The notes beneath the pieces are model-generated. The model searched no databases and was not told where the DNA came from. It saw nothing but the letters and a program-made list of their open reading frames with translations. Shown here one piece after another: positions 11,539 to 19,573 of a stretch of 64,000 nucleotides of DNA (position 1 is its first letter; each line of letters starts with the position of its first letter). The translations under genes were made by a program, and so were the position numbers. The stretch is from contig CANMRT010000002.1 in the NCBI GenBank assembly GCA_947500415.1, positions 496,001-560,000 on the forward strand, in the 5' to 3' direction. This stretch comes from an uncultured Roseicyclus sp. Its GTDB lineage: Bacteria > Pseudomonadota > Alphaproteobacteria > Rhodobacterales > Rhodobacteraceae.

Positions 11539-11724
11539 TTAGTGCTCGCTAAATGCCAGAACTGCATAGAGCACAGCCATCGGCACGTAGATCTCGGGCT
11601 TGCCCGTGGCCCATGCGGCAAAGCCGTGGCAGCCGGACAGTTGGCCGTAGAGGCTACGGTGACAGATGCAGGCTTTGGCGGCGGCGCGAATGCGGTCGGC
11701 GAGGGATTTCTTTTCGGTCTTCAT
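11539..11724 (-). CDS. small hypothetical protein
   Basis: A 61-residue reading frame with ATG at 11724 preceded by GGAG at a good distance. It is basic at the N-terminus (MKTEKKSLADRIRAAAKACI), has three Cys/His-rich positions in the middle (CICHRSLYGQLSGCH) and a hydrophobic C-terminus (VPMAVLYAVLAF). I do not recognise it. It is divergent from the HTH-TPR gene, with 147 bases and two inverted repeats between them, so the two may be co-regulated or functionally paired. Coding status rests on the ribosome-binding site and ordinary codon use. Confidence 0.5.
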   Translation of the reverse strand: MKTEKKSLADRIRAAAKACICHRSLYGQLSGCHGFAAWATGKPEIYVPMAVLYAVLAFSEH

Positions 11725-11747
11725 GGTCAATCTCCGTATTCAAGATC

Positions 11748-11761
11748 GACCTGCGCAGGTC
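11748..11761. promoter_or_regulatory. 14-bp palindrome in the divergent HTH-TPR promoter region
   Basis: GACCTGCGCAGGTC is a perfect palindrome located between the small gene and the HTH-TPR gene. Its position and symmetry fit an operator for the HTH protein encoded next to it, but no binding is shown. Confidence 0.4.
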
Positions 11762-11807
11762 TTGAGCAGACACTGGCACATGCGGTTAACTCTCTGAGAT
11801 ACAGGAA

Positions 11808-11828
11808 GGGTGTCACGCTGTTACACCC
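11808..11828. promoter_or_regulatory. inverted repeat GGGTGT-N9-ACACCC
   Basis: A 6-bp inverted repeat with a nine-base spacer lies 44 bases upstream of the HTH-TPR start codon. It is a second candidate operator in the divergent promoter region. Confidence 0.35.
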
Positions 11829-11871
11829 GGAAGGTAACGCCCGCACGCGCGCGGGCGGGTAATGAGGGCCC

Positions 11872-13710
11872 ATGACGATCCAAACACCTATCTCCCCTGC
11901 CCTCGAAGCTTTCGGCAAAGCCGTGAAAGCGGAACGGCAAGCGCGGGAATGGAGTTTGGCCACGCTCGCGGCAGAGGCGCTCGGGAACCCGGACCGGAAG
12001 GGCTATTGCTCTCAGGTCGAAAAGGGTCTGCGCAAGCTGTCCGAGGGCTCCATCCGCAGCTTTGCGCGCGCGCTCGACCTGCCCGCCTCGGTCATCGACC
12101 CGCTGACTGGGCACTTCTTGCCGAGCGAGGATGATACGACCCAATCCGATGCCGCCGCCGCTGCCCTTCTGCATGAGGTCGAGGCATTGCGCGATAAGTT
12201 GAAACTGTCGGAGGCGCTGGCGGTGGCCATCGCCTACAAATACGCCGACGGGAACCCCACCGACATCGAAGGCGCGCTAAAGGGGCTGGAGGCAGCTTTG
12301 GAATTGGCGGCGAAGGATCAGGAGCGGGGCCGGTTGCCCTCGAATTACGAGGACGCGGCGGAGGCGGTCATTCAGCGGGTGAATGCGCTGAACGCGGCGG
12401 GCGAGATCGACCAGGCCTACGCCGATCTGCAAGCCGAAGCTGCACGGCGGGCAGGGGCGATGGCGGCACAGAAGGCGGAGGATGGGCGGATACTTGATTT
12501 GCTGATCACGCAGGCGGCGCTTGCGAATGATGCGGAGGGCTATGCGCAGGCGCAGTTGCAGAAGGTGCAATTGGATAGCCCGGGGGCGGAGGAGACGTTC
12601 CAGCGCCTCCATGGCCTATTCATGGAACGCTACACAGACGGTTTTCGGCTAGGCACCCCATTCGCGCTCTCTGCCGCCGCTAGCCTCGCGCGCGCCTGCA
12701 TCCGCACCGCGCCAACACCGTACCAGTGCGCGATGGCCCAAAACGACCTCGCGATTGTTCTTGCAAAGCAAGGCACCCGCGCACTGGCCACCGAAGGCAA
12801 TACCCTACTGTCAGAGGCCGTAGAATACTATCGTGCCGCCCTTACCGTCCGCAATGAGAACGACCACCCTGTAGAATGGGCGATTACTATGCAGAACCTC
12901 GCACTTGCGTTGGAGTCCCAAGGAGCACGAATCCAAGGGACTGAGGGTAACTCTTTGCTTGCAAAGTCCGTGGAGTGCTACCGATCAGCCCTTCACGTTC
13001 TTACCGAAGCCAACCACTCGTTGGAATGGGCCTGTGCCATTCAAAACCTTGCCAGTGTGCTCGAAACCCAAGCCACACGGACCCAAGGCACCGAGGGTAA
13101 TGCTGTTCTTGCAGAGGCCGTGGAGAGCTACCGGGCCGCCCTTCGCGTTTTTCGCGAAGCGGAGCACCCCGTGGATTGGGCTATGACCCTGCAGAATCTT
13201 GCAGGAGCGCTCGCAACCCAGGGTACGCGAACGCAAGGGGCCAAGGGCAATGCCTTTCTGCGTGAGGCCGCGGAGAGCCTCCGGGCCGCTCTCCGCGTTC
13301 GTACCGAGGCCGTCCACCCCGTGGACTGGGCTATGACGATGCAAAACCTAGCAAATGTGCTCGCAACCCAAGGCTCCCGTTCGCAAGGGGATGAGGGCAA
13401 TTCGTTTCTATCAGAGGCGGTGGAATACTTCCTCGCCGCTCTGCGTGTACGTACCGAGGCCGACCACCCCATGGACTGGGCCATCACGCAGGAAAATCTT
13501 GCTTTTGCAGAACATGCACGCGCCAAACTTGGTACATCTATCGATCCGCGCCTACATCTTGAAGCTGCGTTGGCTCATGTGGACAACGCTCTACGCATCT
13601 ACGACCCCGTCCACTTGTCCTACGACCACGGTAGAGCCACCGCCCTCCGAAACCATATCCTCCACGCCCTCGACACCCTCGACACCCCTCCCCCCTCATC
13701 ATCTTCATGA
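11872..13710 (+). CDS. XRE-type HTH protein with 50-residue TPR-like repeats
   Basis: A 612-residue protein. Residues about 13-75 form a helix-turn-helix of the Cro/CI (XRE) type (FGKAVKAERQAREWSLATLA, SQVEKGLRKLS). A helical linker follows, and from about residue 287 to 540 there are six copies of a 50-residue unit with the pattern HPVxWAxTMQNLAxALxxQG, GTEGNxxLxEAVExYRAALxVR. Such WA-type repeats are known in cyanobacterial and alphaproteobacterial TPR proteins. The C-terminus is a Pro/Ser tail. There is no enzymatic domain and no transmembrane segment. It is likely a DNA-binding regulator that senses a peptide or protein through its repeats. It interrupts an otherwise coherent one-carbon cluster. 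Confidence 0.8.
   Translation: MTIQTPISPALEAFGKAVKAERQAREWSLATLAAEALGNPDRKGYCSQVEKGLRKLSEGSIRSFARALDLPASVIDPLTGHFLPSEDDTTQSDAAAAALLHEVEALRDKLKLSEALAVAIAYKYADGNPTDIEGALKGLEAALELAAKDQERGRLPSNYEDAAEAVIQRVNALNAAGEIDQAYADLQAEAARRAGAMAAQKAEDGRILDLLITQAALANDAEGYAQAQLQKVQLDSPGAEETFQRLHGLFMERYTDGFRLGTPFALSAAASLARACIRTAPTPYQCAMAQNDLAIVLAKQGTRALATEGNTLLSEAVEYYRAALTVRNENDHPVEWAITMQNLALALESQGARIQGTEGNSLLAKSVECYRSALHVLTEANHSLEWACAIQNLASVLETQATRTQGTEGNAVLAEAVESYRAALRVFREAEHPVDWAMTLQNLAGALATQGTRTQGAKGNAFLREAAESLRAALRVRTEAVHPVDWAMTMQNLANVLATQGSRSQGDEGNSFLSEAVEYFLAALRVRTEADHPMDWAITQENLAFAEHARAKLGTSIDPRLHLEAALAHVDNALRIYDPVHLSYDHGRATALRNHILHALDTLDTPPPSSSS
12730..13525 (+). repeat. six tandem 150-bp coding repeats
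   Basis: Within the HTH-TPR gene the DNA repeats with an exact 150-base period. For example, the codons for QNLA recur near 12893, 13043, 13193 and 13343, with QENLA near 13493. Units differ by many substitutions but not by indels, so the frame is maintained. The arrangement suggests growth by unit duplication, with scope for copy-number change. Confidence 0.8.
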
Positions 13711-13846
13711 GCCATTTGGCCCGTGACGTCGCCTCAGCACGCGTCTATGTCGCCATTGTGCCGTCCCGCCCCGCGCAACGCGCTTAGGGTCGCGCGAAAT
13801 GGGGCCCGTGAGGCCTCGAAAACCGGCCTTTAGGGAGCGCCCGCAC

Positions 13847-14917
13847 ATGACCCGCACTGTCATCGAGTCGAAGACGAAAACCACCGTGATCGGGTTCGAT
13901 GAACCCTTCTGCGTCATCGGTGAGCGGATCAATCCCACGGGGCGCAAGATCCTGAATGAAGAACTTGAGCGCGGCGATTTTTCCCGCGTGGAGGCCGATG
14001 CCATTGCGCAGGTTGCGGCGGGGGCCACGGTGCTGGATATCAACTCCGGTGCCGTATTCTCCAACAAGATGGCCGAAGACCCGCGCTATGCGGACAACAA
14101 CTTTGTCGAGCCCACGTTGATGAAGCAGTTGGTGGAGGTTGTGCAAGCCGTCACCGATTGCCCGCTGTGCATCGACAGCTCCGTCCCCGGTGCGCTGGAG
14201 AATGGGCTGGCCGCCGCAGAAGGGCGTCCGCTGTTGAATTCCGTCACGGGTGAGGAAGAGCGTCTGGAACTGGTCCTGCCGCTGGTCGCGAAATACAACG
14301 TGCCCGTCGTGGCGATTTCCAACGACGACACGGGCATCTCCGAGGATCCCGATGTGCGCTTCGCCGTTGCCAAGAAGATCGTCGAACGCGCCGCTGATTT
14401 CGGCATCCCAGCCCATGACATCGTGGTCGATCCGCTCGTCATGCCCATTGGCGCCATGGCGACGGCGGGCCATCAGGTGTTCACGCTGGTGCGGCGTCTG
14501 CGCGAGGAATTGGGTGTGAACACCACCTGCGGCGCGTCGAATATTTCCTTCGGCCTGCCAAACCGGCATGGGATCAACAATGCCTTCCTGCCGATGGCGT
14601 TCAGCGCGGGCATGACGTCGGCGATCATGAACCCTGTTGCGCTGCCCGTAGGGCCGAAGAAGATCGCAGAGAAGAAGGCGCTGGTGGAGGCGGCCGGTGT
14701 GATCCTGCCTGAGGGGATGGATGACGAGGCGTTTGTGAAGCTGTTCGGCATGGGCTCCACCAAGCCGCGTGCGGGCAAAGAGATGGAGGCCATTCGGGCG
14801 GCCAACTTCCTGCTGAACCACGATGATGGCGGCGGGGCGTGGATCGCGTTCAACAAAGACCCCGACGCCGCACCGCGCCGGGGGCGTGAAGGTGGGCGCA
14901 GACGGCGCGCGGGATAA
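13847..14917 (+). CDS. methyltetrahydrofolate:corrinoid methyltransferase (pterin-binding)
   Basis: A 356-residue pterin-binding TIM barrel that should move a methyl group between methyltetrahydrofolate and a corrinoid protein. It shows the DHPS/MetH-like signatures VIGERINPTGRK, VLDINSGAV, LCIDSS, NSVTGEEERL, CGASNISFGLPNR. In Rhodobacterales such proteins serve as the folate-binding part of a split methionine synthase or of one-carbon catabolism. ATG at 13847 is preferred (AGGGAG about ten bases upstream). The C-terminus is a basic tail (GREGGRRRRAG) resembling that of the RamA-like protein downstream. Confidence 0.88.
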   Translation: MTRTVIESKTKTTVIGFDEPFCVIGERINPTGRKILNEELERGDFSRVEADAIAQVAAGATVLDINSGAVFSNKMAEDPRYADNNFVEPTLMKQLVEVVQAVTDCPLCIDSSVPGALENGLAAAEGRPLLNSVTGEEERLELVLPLVAKYNVPVVAISNDDTGISEDPDVRFAVAKKIVERAADFGIPAHDIVVDPLVMPIGAMATAGHQVFTLVRRLREELGVNTTCGASNISFGLPNRHGINNAFLPMAFSAGMTSAIMNPVALPVGPKKIAEKKALVEAAGVILPEGMDDEAFVKLFGMGSTKPRAGKEMEAIRAANFLLNHDDGGGAWIAFNKDPDAAPRRGREGGRRRRAG

Positions 14918-15047
14918 GCGCGCGGTCGTTGGATGGTACTGCACGTGACTGTGATAAGTCTTGGATTGATCGACGCCTCCGCATCGGTGAAACCTTTGCT
15001 TTCATGGGAAACGAAACCATCCAACAACCCTACAACGGCGCGCCGTG

Positions 15048-15695
15048 ATGGCCCGCGCTTTTCGCATTGCGATCCGGCTGGCGTTCGTGGTCGTCATAGC
15101 CGTCGCTGCATCGCAGTTGATCGACTACGCGATGGATGCCAGCGACACGCTGTCCGATCCGGCGTCCGAGGCCATGATGACCTCGCTCCTGATCGGGCTG
15201 CTCATCGCTTACGCTTTGCTGATCGCCGTCCCCTTTGTGCCGGGGATCGAGATCGGGATCACGCTGCTGGTCCTGCGCGGGGCCGAGATGGCACCCGCCG
15301 TCTATGCGGCAACCGTGTTGGGATTGCTGCTGGCTTATGGCATCGGTCGGGTCGTCCCGCCGAAAGCCCTGTCCGACCTGCTGAGCGACCTCTACCTGAA
15401 ACGCACCGCAGCGCTGGTTGCGTCTTTCACCGAACTGTCAGCGGACGAGCGCCTGACACGCCTCAACGCCAGCTTGCCGCGTGCCCTGGGGCTCTTGCTG
15501 GTGCGCGCACGCTACCTGACGCTGGCCGGTGTGCTGAACTTGCCCGGCAATGCGCTGGTGGGTGGCGGCGGTGGCTTGCTGATGCTGGCCGGCGTCTCCC
15601 GCACCTTTCGCCCTGCGCCCACGGTCCTGATGGTCCTTCTCGCCGTCCTACCGGTCCCTCTTCTGGTTTGGATCTGGGGGCCTGGCGTCCTCTGA
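15048..15695 (+). CDS. multi-pass membrane protein, VTT/DedA-like
   Basis: A protein of about 215 residues with an N-terminal membrane anchor, hydrophobic helices at about 44-66 and 80-100, a polar middle, and two helices near the C-terminus. The segment LNLPGNALVGGGGGLLMLAG and the earlier PFVPGIEIG resemble re-entrant loops of VTT (DedA/TVP38) proteins. The match is partial. It lies between the methyltransferase and the RamA-like gene, 37 bases before the latter, so it is probably co-transcribed. A GTG at 15045 is an alternative start. Function unknown. Confidence 0.6.
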   Translation: MARAFRIAIRLAFVVVIAVAASQLIDYAMDASDTLSDPASEAMMTSLLIGLLIAYALLIAVPFVPGIEIGITLLVLRGAEMAPAVYAATVLGLLLAYGIGRVVPPKALSDLLSDLYLKRTAALVASFTELSADERLTRLNASLPRALGLLLVRARYLTLAGVLNLPGNALVGGGGGLLMLAGVSRTFRPAPTVLMVLLAVLPVPLLVWIWGPGVL

Positions 15696-15732
15696 GTCCA
15701 ACACCCCGCCTCTTTCACAAAGGTTTTGTGGC

Positions 15733-17772
15733 ATGAGCATCGATCCCCTTGTCATCTTCACGCCCTCCGGCAAACGCGGCAACTTTCCTGTCGGCACGCC
15801 GATCCTGACCGCAGCGCGCCAATTGGGTGTTGACCTAGACAGCGTCTGCGGCGGGCGGGGAATCTGCTCCAAATGCCAGATTGCGCCAAGCTACGGCGAC
15901 TTCCCCAAACATGGTGTGACCGTGCGTGACGGCGCGCTCAGCGAATGGAACGAAGTTGAGGCCCGCTACGACCGCGTGCGTGGCCTGAAAGAGGGCCGCC
16001 GCCTTGGCTGTCAGGCCAAGGTGCAAGGCGACATCGTGGTGGATGTGCCCCCGGAGAGCCAAGTCCACAAACAGGTCGTGCGCAAAGCGGCCTCTGCCAA
16101 GCCCATCACGATGGACCCCGCCACGCGGCTAGTTATGATCGACGTGGTGGAGCCGGACATGCACGAACCTTCCGGCGATCTCGAACGGGTCGCGGACGCG
16201 CTTAAGGCGCAGTGGGACATCGCTCCTGTCACCGCCACCCTGCCCGTCCTGAAGGCCCTGCAGCCGGCCCTTCGCAAAGGCAAATGGCAGGTCTCCGTTG
16301 CTGTGCACACGCCTGCGAACAGCGACACCGCGCAGATCCTCGGCGTCTGGCCCGGCCTGCATGAAGGGGGCCTCTACGGCCTCGCCGTCGACCTCGGCTC
16401 TACCACCATTGCGGCGCATCTGTGTGATCTGACCGATGGCAGCGTTTTGGCTTCGTCGGGTCTGATGAACCCGCAAATCCGCTTCGGCGAAGACCTGATG
16501 AGCCGGGTGAGCTACGTCATGATGAACCCCGGCGGTGATGCAGAGATGACAGTGGCAGTCCAAGACGCGCTCAACACCATCGCTGTCGAAATCGCTACGG
16601 AGGCCGGGATCGACCCCATCTTGATTTTCGAGACGGTGATCGTCTGCAACCCGGTCATGCACCACCTGCTTCTGGGCATCGACCCGGTTGAGCTTGGCCA
16701 GGCCCCGTTCGCCCTCGCCACCTCCGGCAGCCTGACGCTCGACGCACGCGACATCGGCCTGACCAACATCGCGCCCACCGCGCAAACCTACCTATTGCCC
16801 TGTATCGCGGGCCATGTGGGAGCGGACGCCGCCGCGGTTGCCCTCGCCGAAGAACCTAACAATTCCAACGATCTCGCGCTCATTGTTGATGTTGGAACGA
16901 ACGCCGAAATCCTGCTTGGCGACAAAAGTGGTGTCCTCGCCTGTTCCTCCCCAACCGGCCCCGCATTTGAGGGTGCGCAGATCTCCGCGGGCCAGCGAGC
17001 GGCGCCCGGCGCTATCGAGCGGATCGAGATCGACCCGACCACCAAAGAACCGCGCTTCCGTATCATCGGCGTCGACGCATGGTCCGACGACCCCACTTTC
17101 CCAGCCGACGCCCAGGTTACCGGCATCTGCGGCTCCGGCATTATCGAGGCCGTGGCCGAAATGCGCATGGCGGGCCTGCTCGACGCCTCGGGTCTGATCG
17201 GCAGTGCTGAGGCCACCGGCACCGCGCGAGCCGAGCCCACGGGCCGCACCCACGCCTACCTGATCCATGACGCCACCGACCAAGGCGGCCCCCGCATCAC
17301 CGTCACCCAGGGCGACATCCGCGCCATCCAGCTTGCCAAATCCGCGCTCTACGCGGGCGCGCGGCTGCTGATGGACCAGCGCGGCGTCGACAAGGTGGAC
17401 CGCGTCGTGCTGGCCGGGGCCTTCGGCGCACATATCTCGCCCAAACACGCGATGGTTTTGGGCATGATCCCAGATGTGCCGCTGGATAAGGTCCAATCAG
17501 CCGGCAACGCGGCAGGCCACGGTGCGCGGATTGCGCTTTGCAACCGCGCCGCGCGCACGCGGATCGAGGAGACGGTGCATCAGATCCACAAGGTGGAGAC
17601 GGCAATCGAGCCGAAATTCCAGGAGCATTTCGTCAACGCCAACGCGATCCCCCACGCCACCGACCCGTTCCCGGAACTGGCGCAGGTCGTAATCCTGCCC
17701 GCTGTGGCCTTCGGGGCCAGCGGCACAGCTCCGGGTGGTGAAGGTGGGCGACGCAGAAGGCGGCGCGGATAA
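15733..17772 (+). CDS. RamA-like corrinoid activation protein (2Fe-2S ferredoxin + ASKHA ATPase)
   Basis: A 679-residue protein that should use ATP and a low-potential Fe-S cluster to reduce inactive Co(II) corrinoid to Co(I). The N-terminal ferredoxin domain has Cys39, 45, 48 and 93 (C-x5-C-x2-C...C). The C-terminal two thirds are the ASKHA ATPase of the RACo/RamA (DUF4445) type: YGLAVDLGSTTIAAHL, VDVGTNAEI, PTGPAFEGA, GICGSGII, LAGAFGAHI. In related roseobacters this family reactivates a split methionine synthase. It ends in a basic tail (GGEGGRRRRRRG) like the methyltransferase upstream. Confidence 0.9.
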   Translation: MSIDPLVIFTPSGKRGNFPVGTPILTAARQLGVDLDSVCGGRGICSKCQIAPSYGDFPKHGVTVRDGALSEWNEVEARYDRVRGLKEGRRLGCQAKVQGDIVVDVPPESQVHKQVVRKAASAKPITMDPATRLVMIDVVEPDMHEPSGDLERVADALKAQWDIAPVTATLPVLKALQPALRKGKWQVSVAVHTPANSDTAQILGVWPGLHEGGLYGLAVDLGSTTIAAHLCDLTDGSVLASSGLMNPQIRFGEDLMSRVSYVMMNPGGDAEMTVAVQDALNTIAVEIATEAGIDPILIFETVIVCNPVMHHLLLGIDPVELGQAPFALATSGSLTLDARDIGLTNIAPTAQTYLLPCIAGHVGADAAAVALAEEPNNSNDLALIVDVGTNAEILLGDKSGVLACSSPTGPAFEGAQISAGQRAAPGAIERIEIDPTTKEPRFRIIGVDAWSDDPTFPADAQVTGICGSGIIEAVAEMRMAGLLDASGLIGSAEATGTARAEPTGRTHAYLIHDATDQGGPRITVTQGDIRAIQLAKSALYAGARLLMDQRGVDKVDRVVLAGAFGAHISPKHAMVLGMIPDVPLDKVQSAGNAAGHGARIALCNRAARTRIEETVHQIHKVETAIEPKFQEHFVNANAIPHATDPFPELAQVVILPAVAFGASGTAPGGEGGRRRRRRG

Positions 17773-17922
17773 GGGCCGGCGCCGGACAGCGCTTCGGCCA
17801 AATAGCTGCTTATTTCTGGTAGCTCTTGTCCATAACTGGGTCGATTGTCCTTTGCTGCGAATGGCGGGTTTGAGCCCCAAGTCACCGTATGCTGCGCTTA
17901 GCAGGAACGGCTGTTTTTTGTT

Positions 17923-18465
17923 CTAAGCAGCGGAGAAGTCCCATGTGACGAGAATATTCTCTGAACGCCAAAGCGGCCCGGGGTCAATAAAACTGGAAAC
18001 TTCGACACCGCCCATCTTCTTGTAAAAGCTCCGCGCCCGCTCGTTCTGTCGCACGACAGCAAGCGCCAAACCGAAGTCTCCAGCGGCTCTGCAGTGAATG
18101 ATCGCAGTCTGGAGAAGCTTCTCTCCAAGTCCCTGACCTTGCGCACCGTTCGCTATGTACATATGCTTAAGCTCAGCCCGTCCTTGGAACACTGAATGAT
18201 CGGATGATCCGATGCTCACAACACCAAGTATATTGGCCCCGTCATCTGCAACCCAGACCCCTCTTCCAGGTTCTGTTGCAGCGGTAGCCGCCGTCCAATA
18301 GGGCAAACGTTTTGCCTGATCCAATAGCTCCTTTGCTTCCTTCGGAGCTAGGTGGCCGTAGGTAGCCCTCCAAACGTCGACGTGAAGTTTGGCGAGATCA
18401 ATGGCCTCATCTTGGCGGCCTCGGCGAATAAGGGGGGAGGTATCGGCGCTTCTCATTCGTTCCAA
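17923..18465 (-). CDS. GNAT family N-acetyltransferase
   Basis: A 180-residue protein with the GCN5-related fold: N-terminal RRGRQDEAIDLAKLHVDVWR, ILGVVSIGSS, then the acetyl-CoA loop ELKHMYIANGAQGQGLGEKL and C-terminal LALAVVRQNERARSFYKKMG. The substrate is not evident. Its base composition is somewhat less GC-rich than its neighbours. A second ATG three codons inside is an alternative start. It faces the RamA-like gene tail to tail and has no operon partner. Confidence 0.85.
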   Translation of the reverse strand: MERMRSADTSPLIRRGRQDEAIDLAKLHVDVWRATYGHLAPKEAKELLDQAKRLPYWTAATAATEPGRGVWVADDGANILGVVSIGSSDHSVFQGRAELKHMYIANGAQGQGLGEKLLQTAIIHCRAAGDFGLALAVVRQNERARSFYKKMGGVEVSSFIDPGPLWRSENILVTWDFSAA

Positions 18466-18759
18466 GTCATTTTGCGAATGCCATGCTGCATCCTAGAGCA
18501 TTGGATTTGCTGGCAACATAGAAGAAGCAGCCATTTCAGCAGCCGCAGCGAACAGCTGCTCCGTGCCGCAATGCGGATCCCCATCTCATAAGCACTCGAC
18601 CCAGCCGGTGGCGCACGTTGAGTGGGTGCAACCCACCGCTCGTATCGGCCATTCAAAACAGTCTGAGTTCCCTAAAAACTCGTTAAAGGGATCTCCGTTC
18701 CTGAGCCTTTTCAATACCTTAACCCCCGGTAGCACGCTGTAACCTCATCCATTCCTACC
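18466..18759. other. non-coding stretch upstream of tRNA-Gly
   Basis: About 330 bases between the acetyltransferase start and the tRNA contain no reading frame with a plausible ribosome-binding site or recognisable product. Composition is more balanced than the neighbourhood. The right end holds the tRNA promoter. I see no integrase, repeat or att-like duplication here. Confidence 0.5.
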
Positions 18760-18788
18760 TTGACGCGCGCTCGGCACGGGCGTATCCC
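18760..18788 (+). promoter_or_regulatory. sigma-70-type promoter of tRNA-Gly
   Basis: TTGACG and TATCCC are separated by 17 bases, and the -10 element ends 11 bases before the mature tRNA 5' end. Spacing and -35 match are those of a housekeeping promoter. Confidence 0.65.
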
Positions 18789-18799
18789 ACCATCCAGCG

Positions 18800-18873
18800 G
18801 CGGGTATGGTGAAAAGGTATCACGGCAGCTTCCCAAGCTTTAGTTACGGGTTCAATTCCCGTTACCCGCTCCA
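18800..18873 (+). tRNA. tRNA-Gly (anticodon CCC)
   Basis: The acceptor stem GCGGGTA pairs with TACCCGC, followed by T and an encoded CCA. A four-pair D stem (GTGA/TCAC), anticodon loop TTCCCAA with CCC at 18832-18834, and a T arm ACGGG-TTCAATT-CCCGT are all present. The anticodon stem has a C-T mismatch at position 28-42 and a G-T pair at 27-43. Length with CCA is 74, as usual for tRNA-Gly. The 3' 22 bases are also the antisense of the downstream phosphatase gene's end. Confidence 0.95.
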
Positions 18874-19514
18874 AGCACCGCCTCCACCAGATCCGGCAGA
18901 TCATCCCAATGATCGAACGCGCCCGCATGGGGCAGCATCTCCAACGGTGCCTTGCGATAGCCCGGCGTGAAGATCAGCGTCGACACGCCTGCACGATCCC
19001 CGGTCTCGGCATCCACCTCACTGTCGCCGACAAACAACGCTGGCCCCTCGCCCAAATCCGCCAGCGCGGCATGAAGCGGCGCGGGATCAGGCTTGCGAAC
19101 CGGCAGACTGTCTCCGCCATAGACCGCATCGAAGAACCGCTCCAACTCCAGATGCCTCAGAACCGCGTTGGTCGGGCGGATTGGCTTGTTGGTGCAGATG
19201 GCCAACCGATGCCCCGATGCGCGCAAGGCGTCTAGCGCCGCCAACGCGCCCGGATAGGGTACGGTCTGATGCACGGCGCCCTCGTATGCGTCGATAAACC
19301 GGGCCAGAAGCTCAGCGTGCATTTCAGGCGAAAGGCCACGCGCTGCCATCATCCGTTCCACAAAGACCGCAGCGCCGGACCCGACGTAGCCTCGCGCCTC
19401 AACCGTTTCCATTGGCTGCGCACCCGTGCCTTCCAGCGCGCGATTGCCCGCCAGACAGATGTCCGGCGCGCTATCCAAAACCGTGCCATCCAGATCAAAC
19501 GCGATACGTGCCAT
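18852..19514 (-). CDS. gph: phosphoglycolate phosphatase-like HAD hydrolase
   Basis: A 220-residue HAD-superfamily phosphatase: motif I IAFDLDGTVLDSA, motif II ICTNKP, motif III Lys in RKPDPAP and motif IV FVGDSEVDAETGDRAG, with a helical cap between I and II. This is the Gph pattern, which removes 2-phosphoglycolate, though other substrates are possible. The start at 19514 is chosen because the motif I region begins directly after it and AGGGG lies upstream. The last seven codons and stop (C-terminus GAGNGN) lie inside the oppositely transcribed tRNA-Gly gene. Confidence 0.85.
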   Translation of the reverse strand: MARIAFDLDGTVLDSAPDICLAGNRALEGTGAQPMETVEARGYVGSGAAVFVERMMAARGLSPEMHAELLARFIDAYEGAVHQTVPYPGALAALDALRASGHRLAICTNKPIRPTNAVLRHLELERFFDAVYGGDSLPVRKPDPAPLHAALADLGEGPALFVGDSEVDAETGDRAGVSTLIFTPGYRKAPLEMLPHAGAFDHWDDLPDLVEAVLGAGNGN

Positions 19515-19573
19515 CTTGCCCCTACCCCTTTGCGCCGACACATTGGCCCCACTTGTCGTCGCGGAGCCGATCC

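Noticed and set aside
12730-13525. Regular 150-bp repeats considered as a CRISPR-like or satellite array
   Set aside because: The repeats are in frame within one gene, diverged at third positions, and encode TPR-like helices.
14933-15736. A 267-codon frame overlapping the VTT-like gene
   Set aside because: It is in another frame on the same strand, Arg/Pro-rich without family similarity, whereas the other frame gives a coherent membrane protein.
17890-17920. A T6 run after the RamA-like gene as an intrinsic terminator
   Set aside because: No stable GC-rich stem precedes the T run; only short imperfect pairing is possible.
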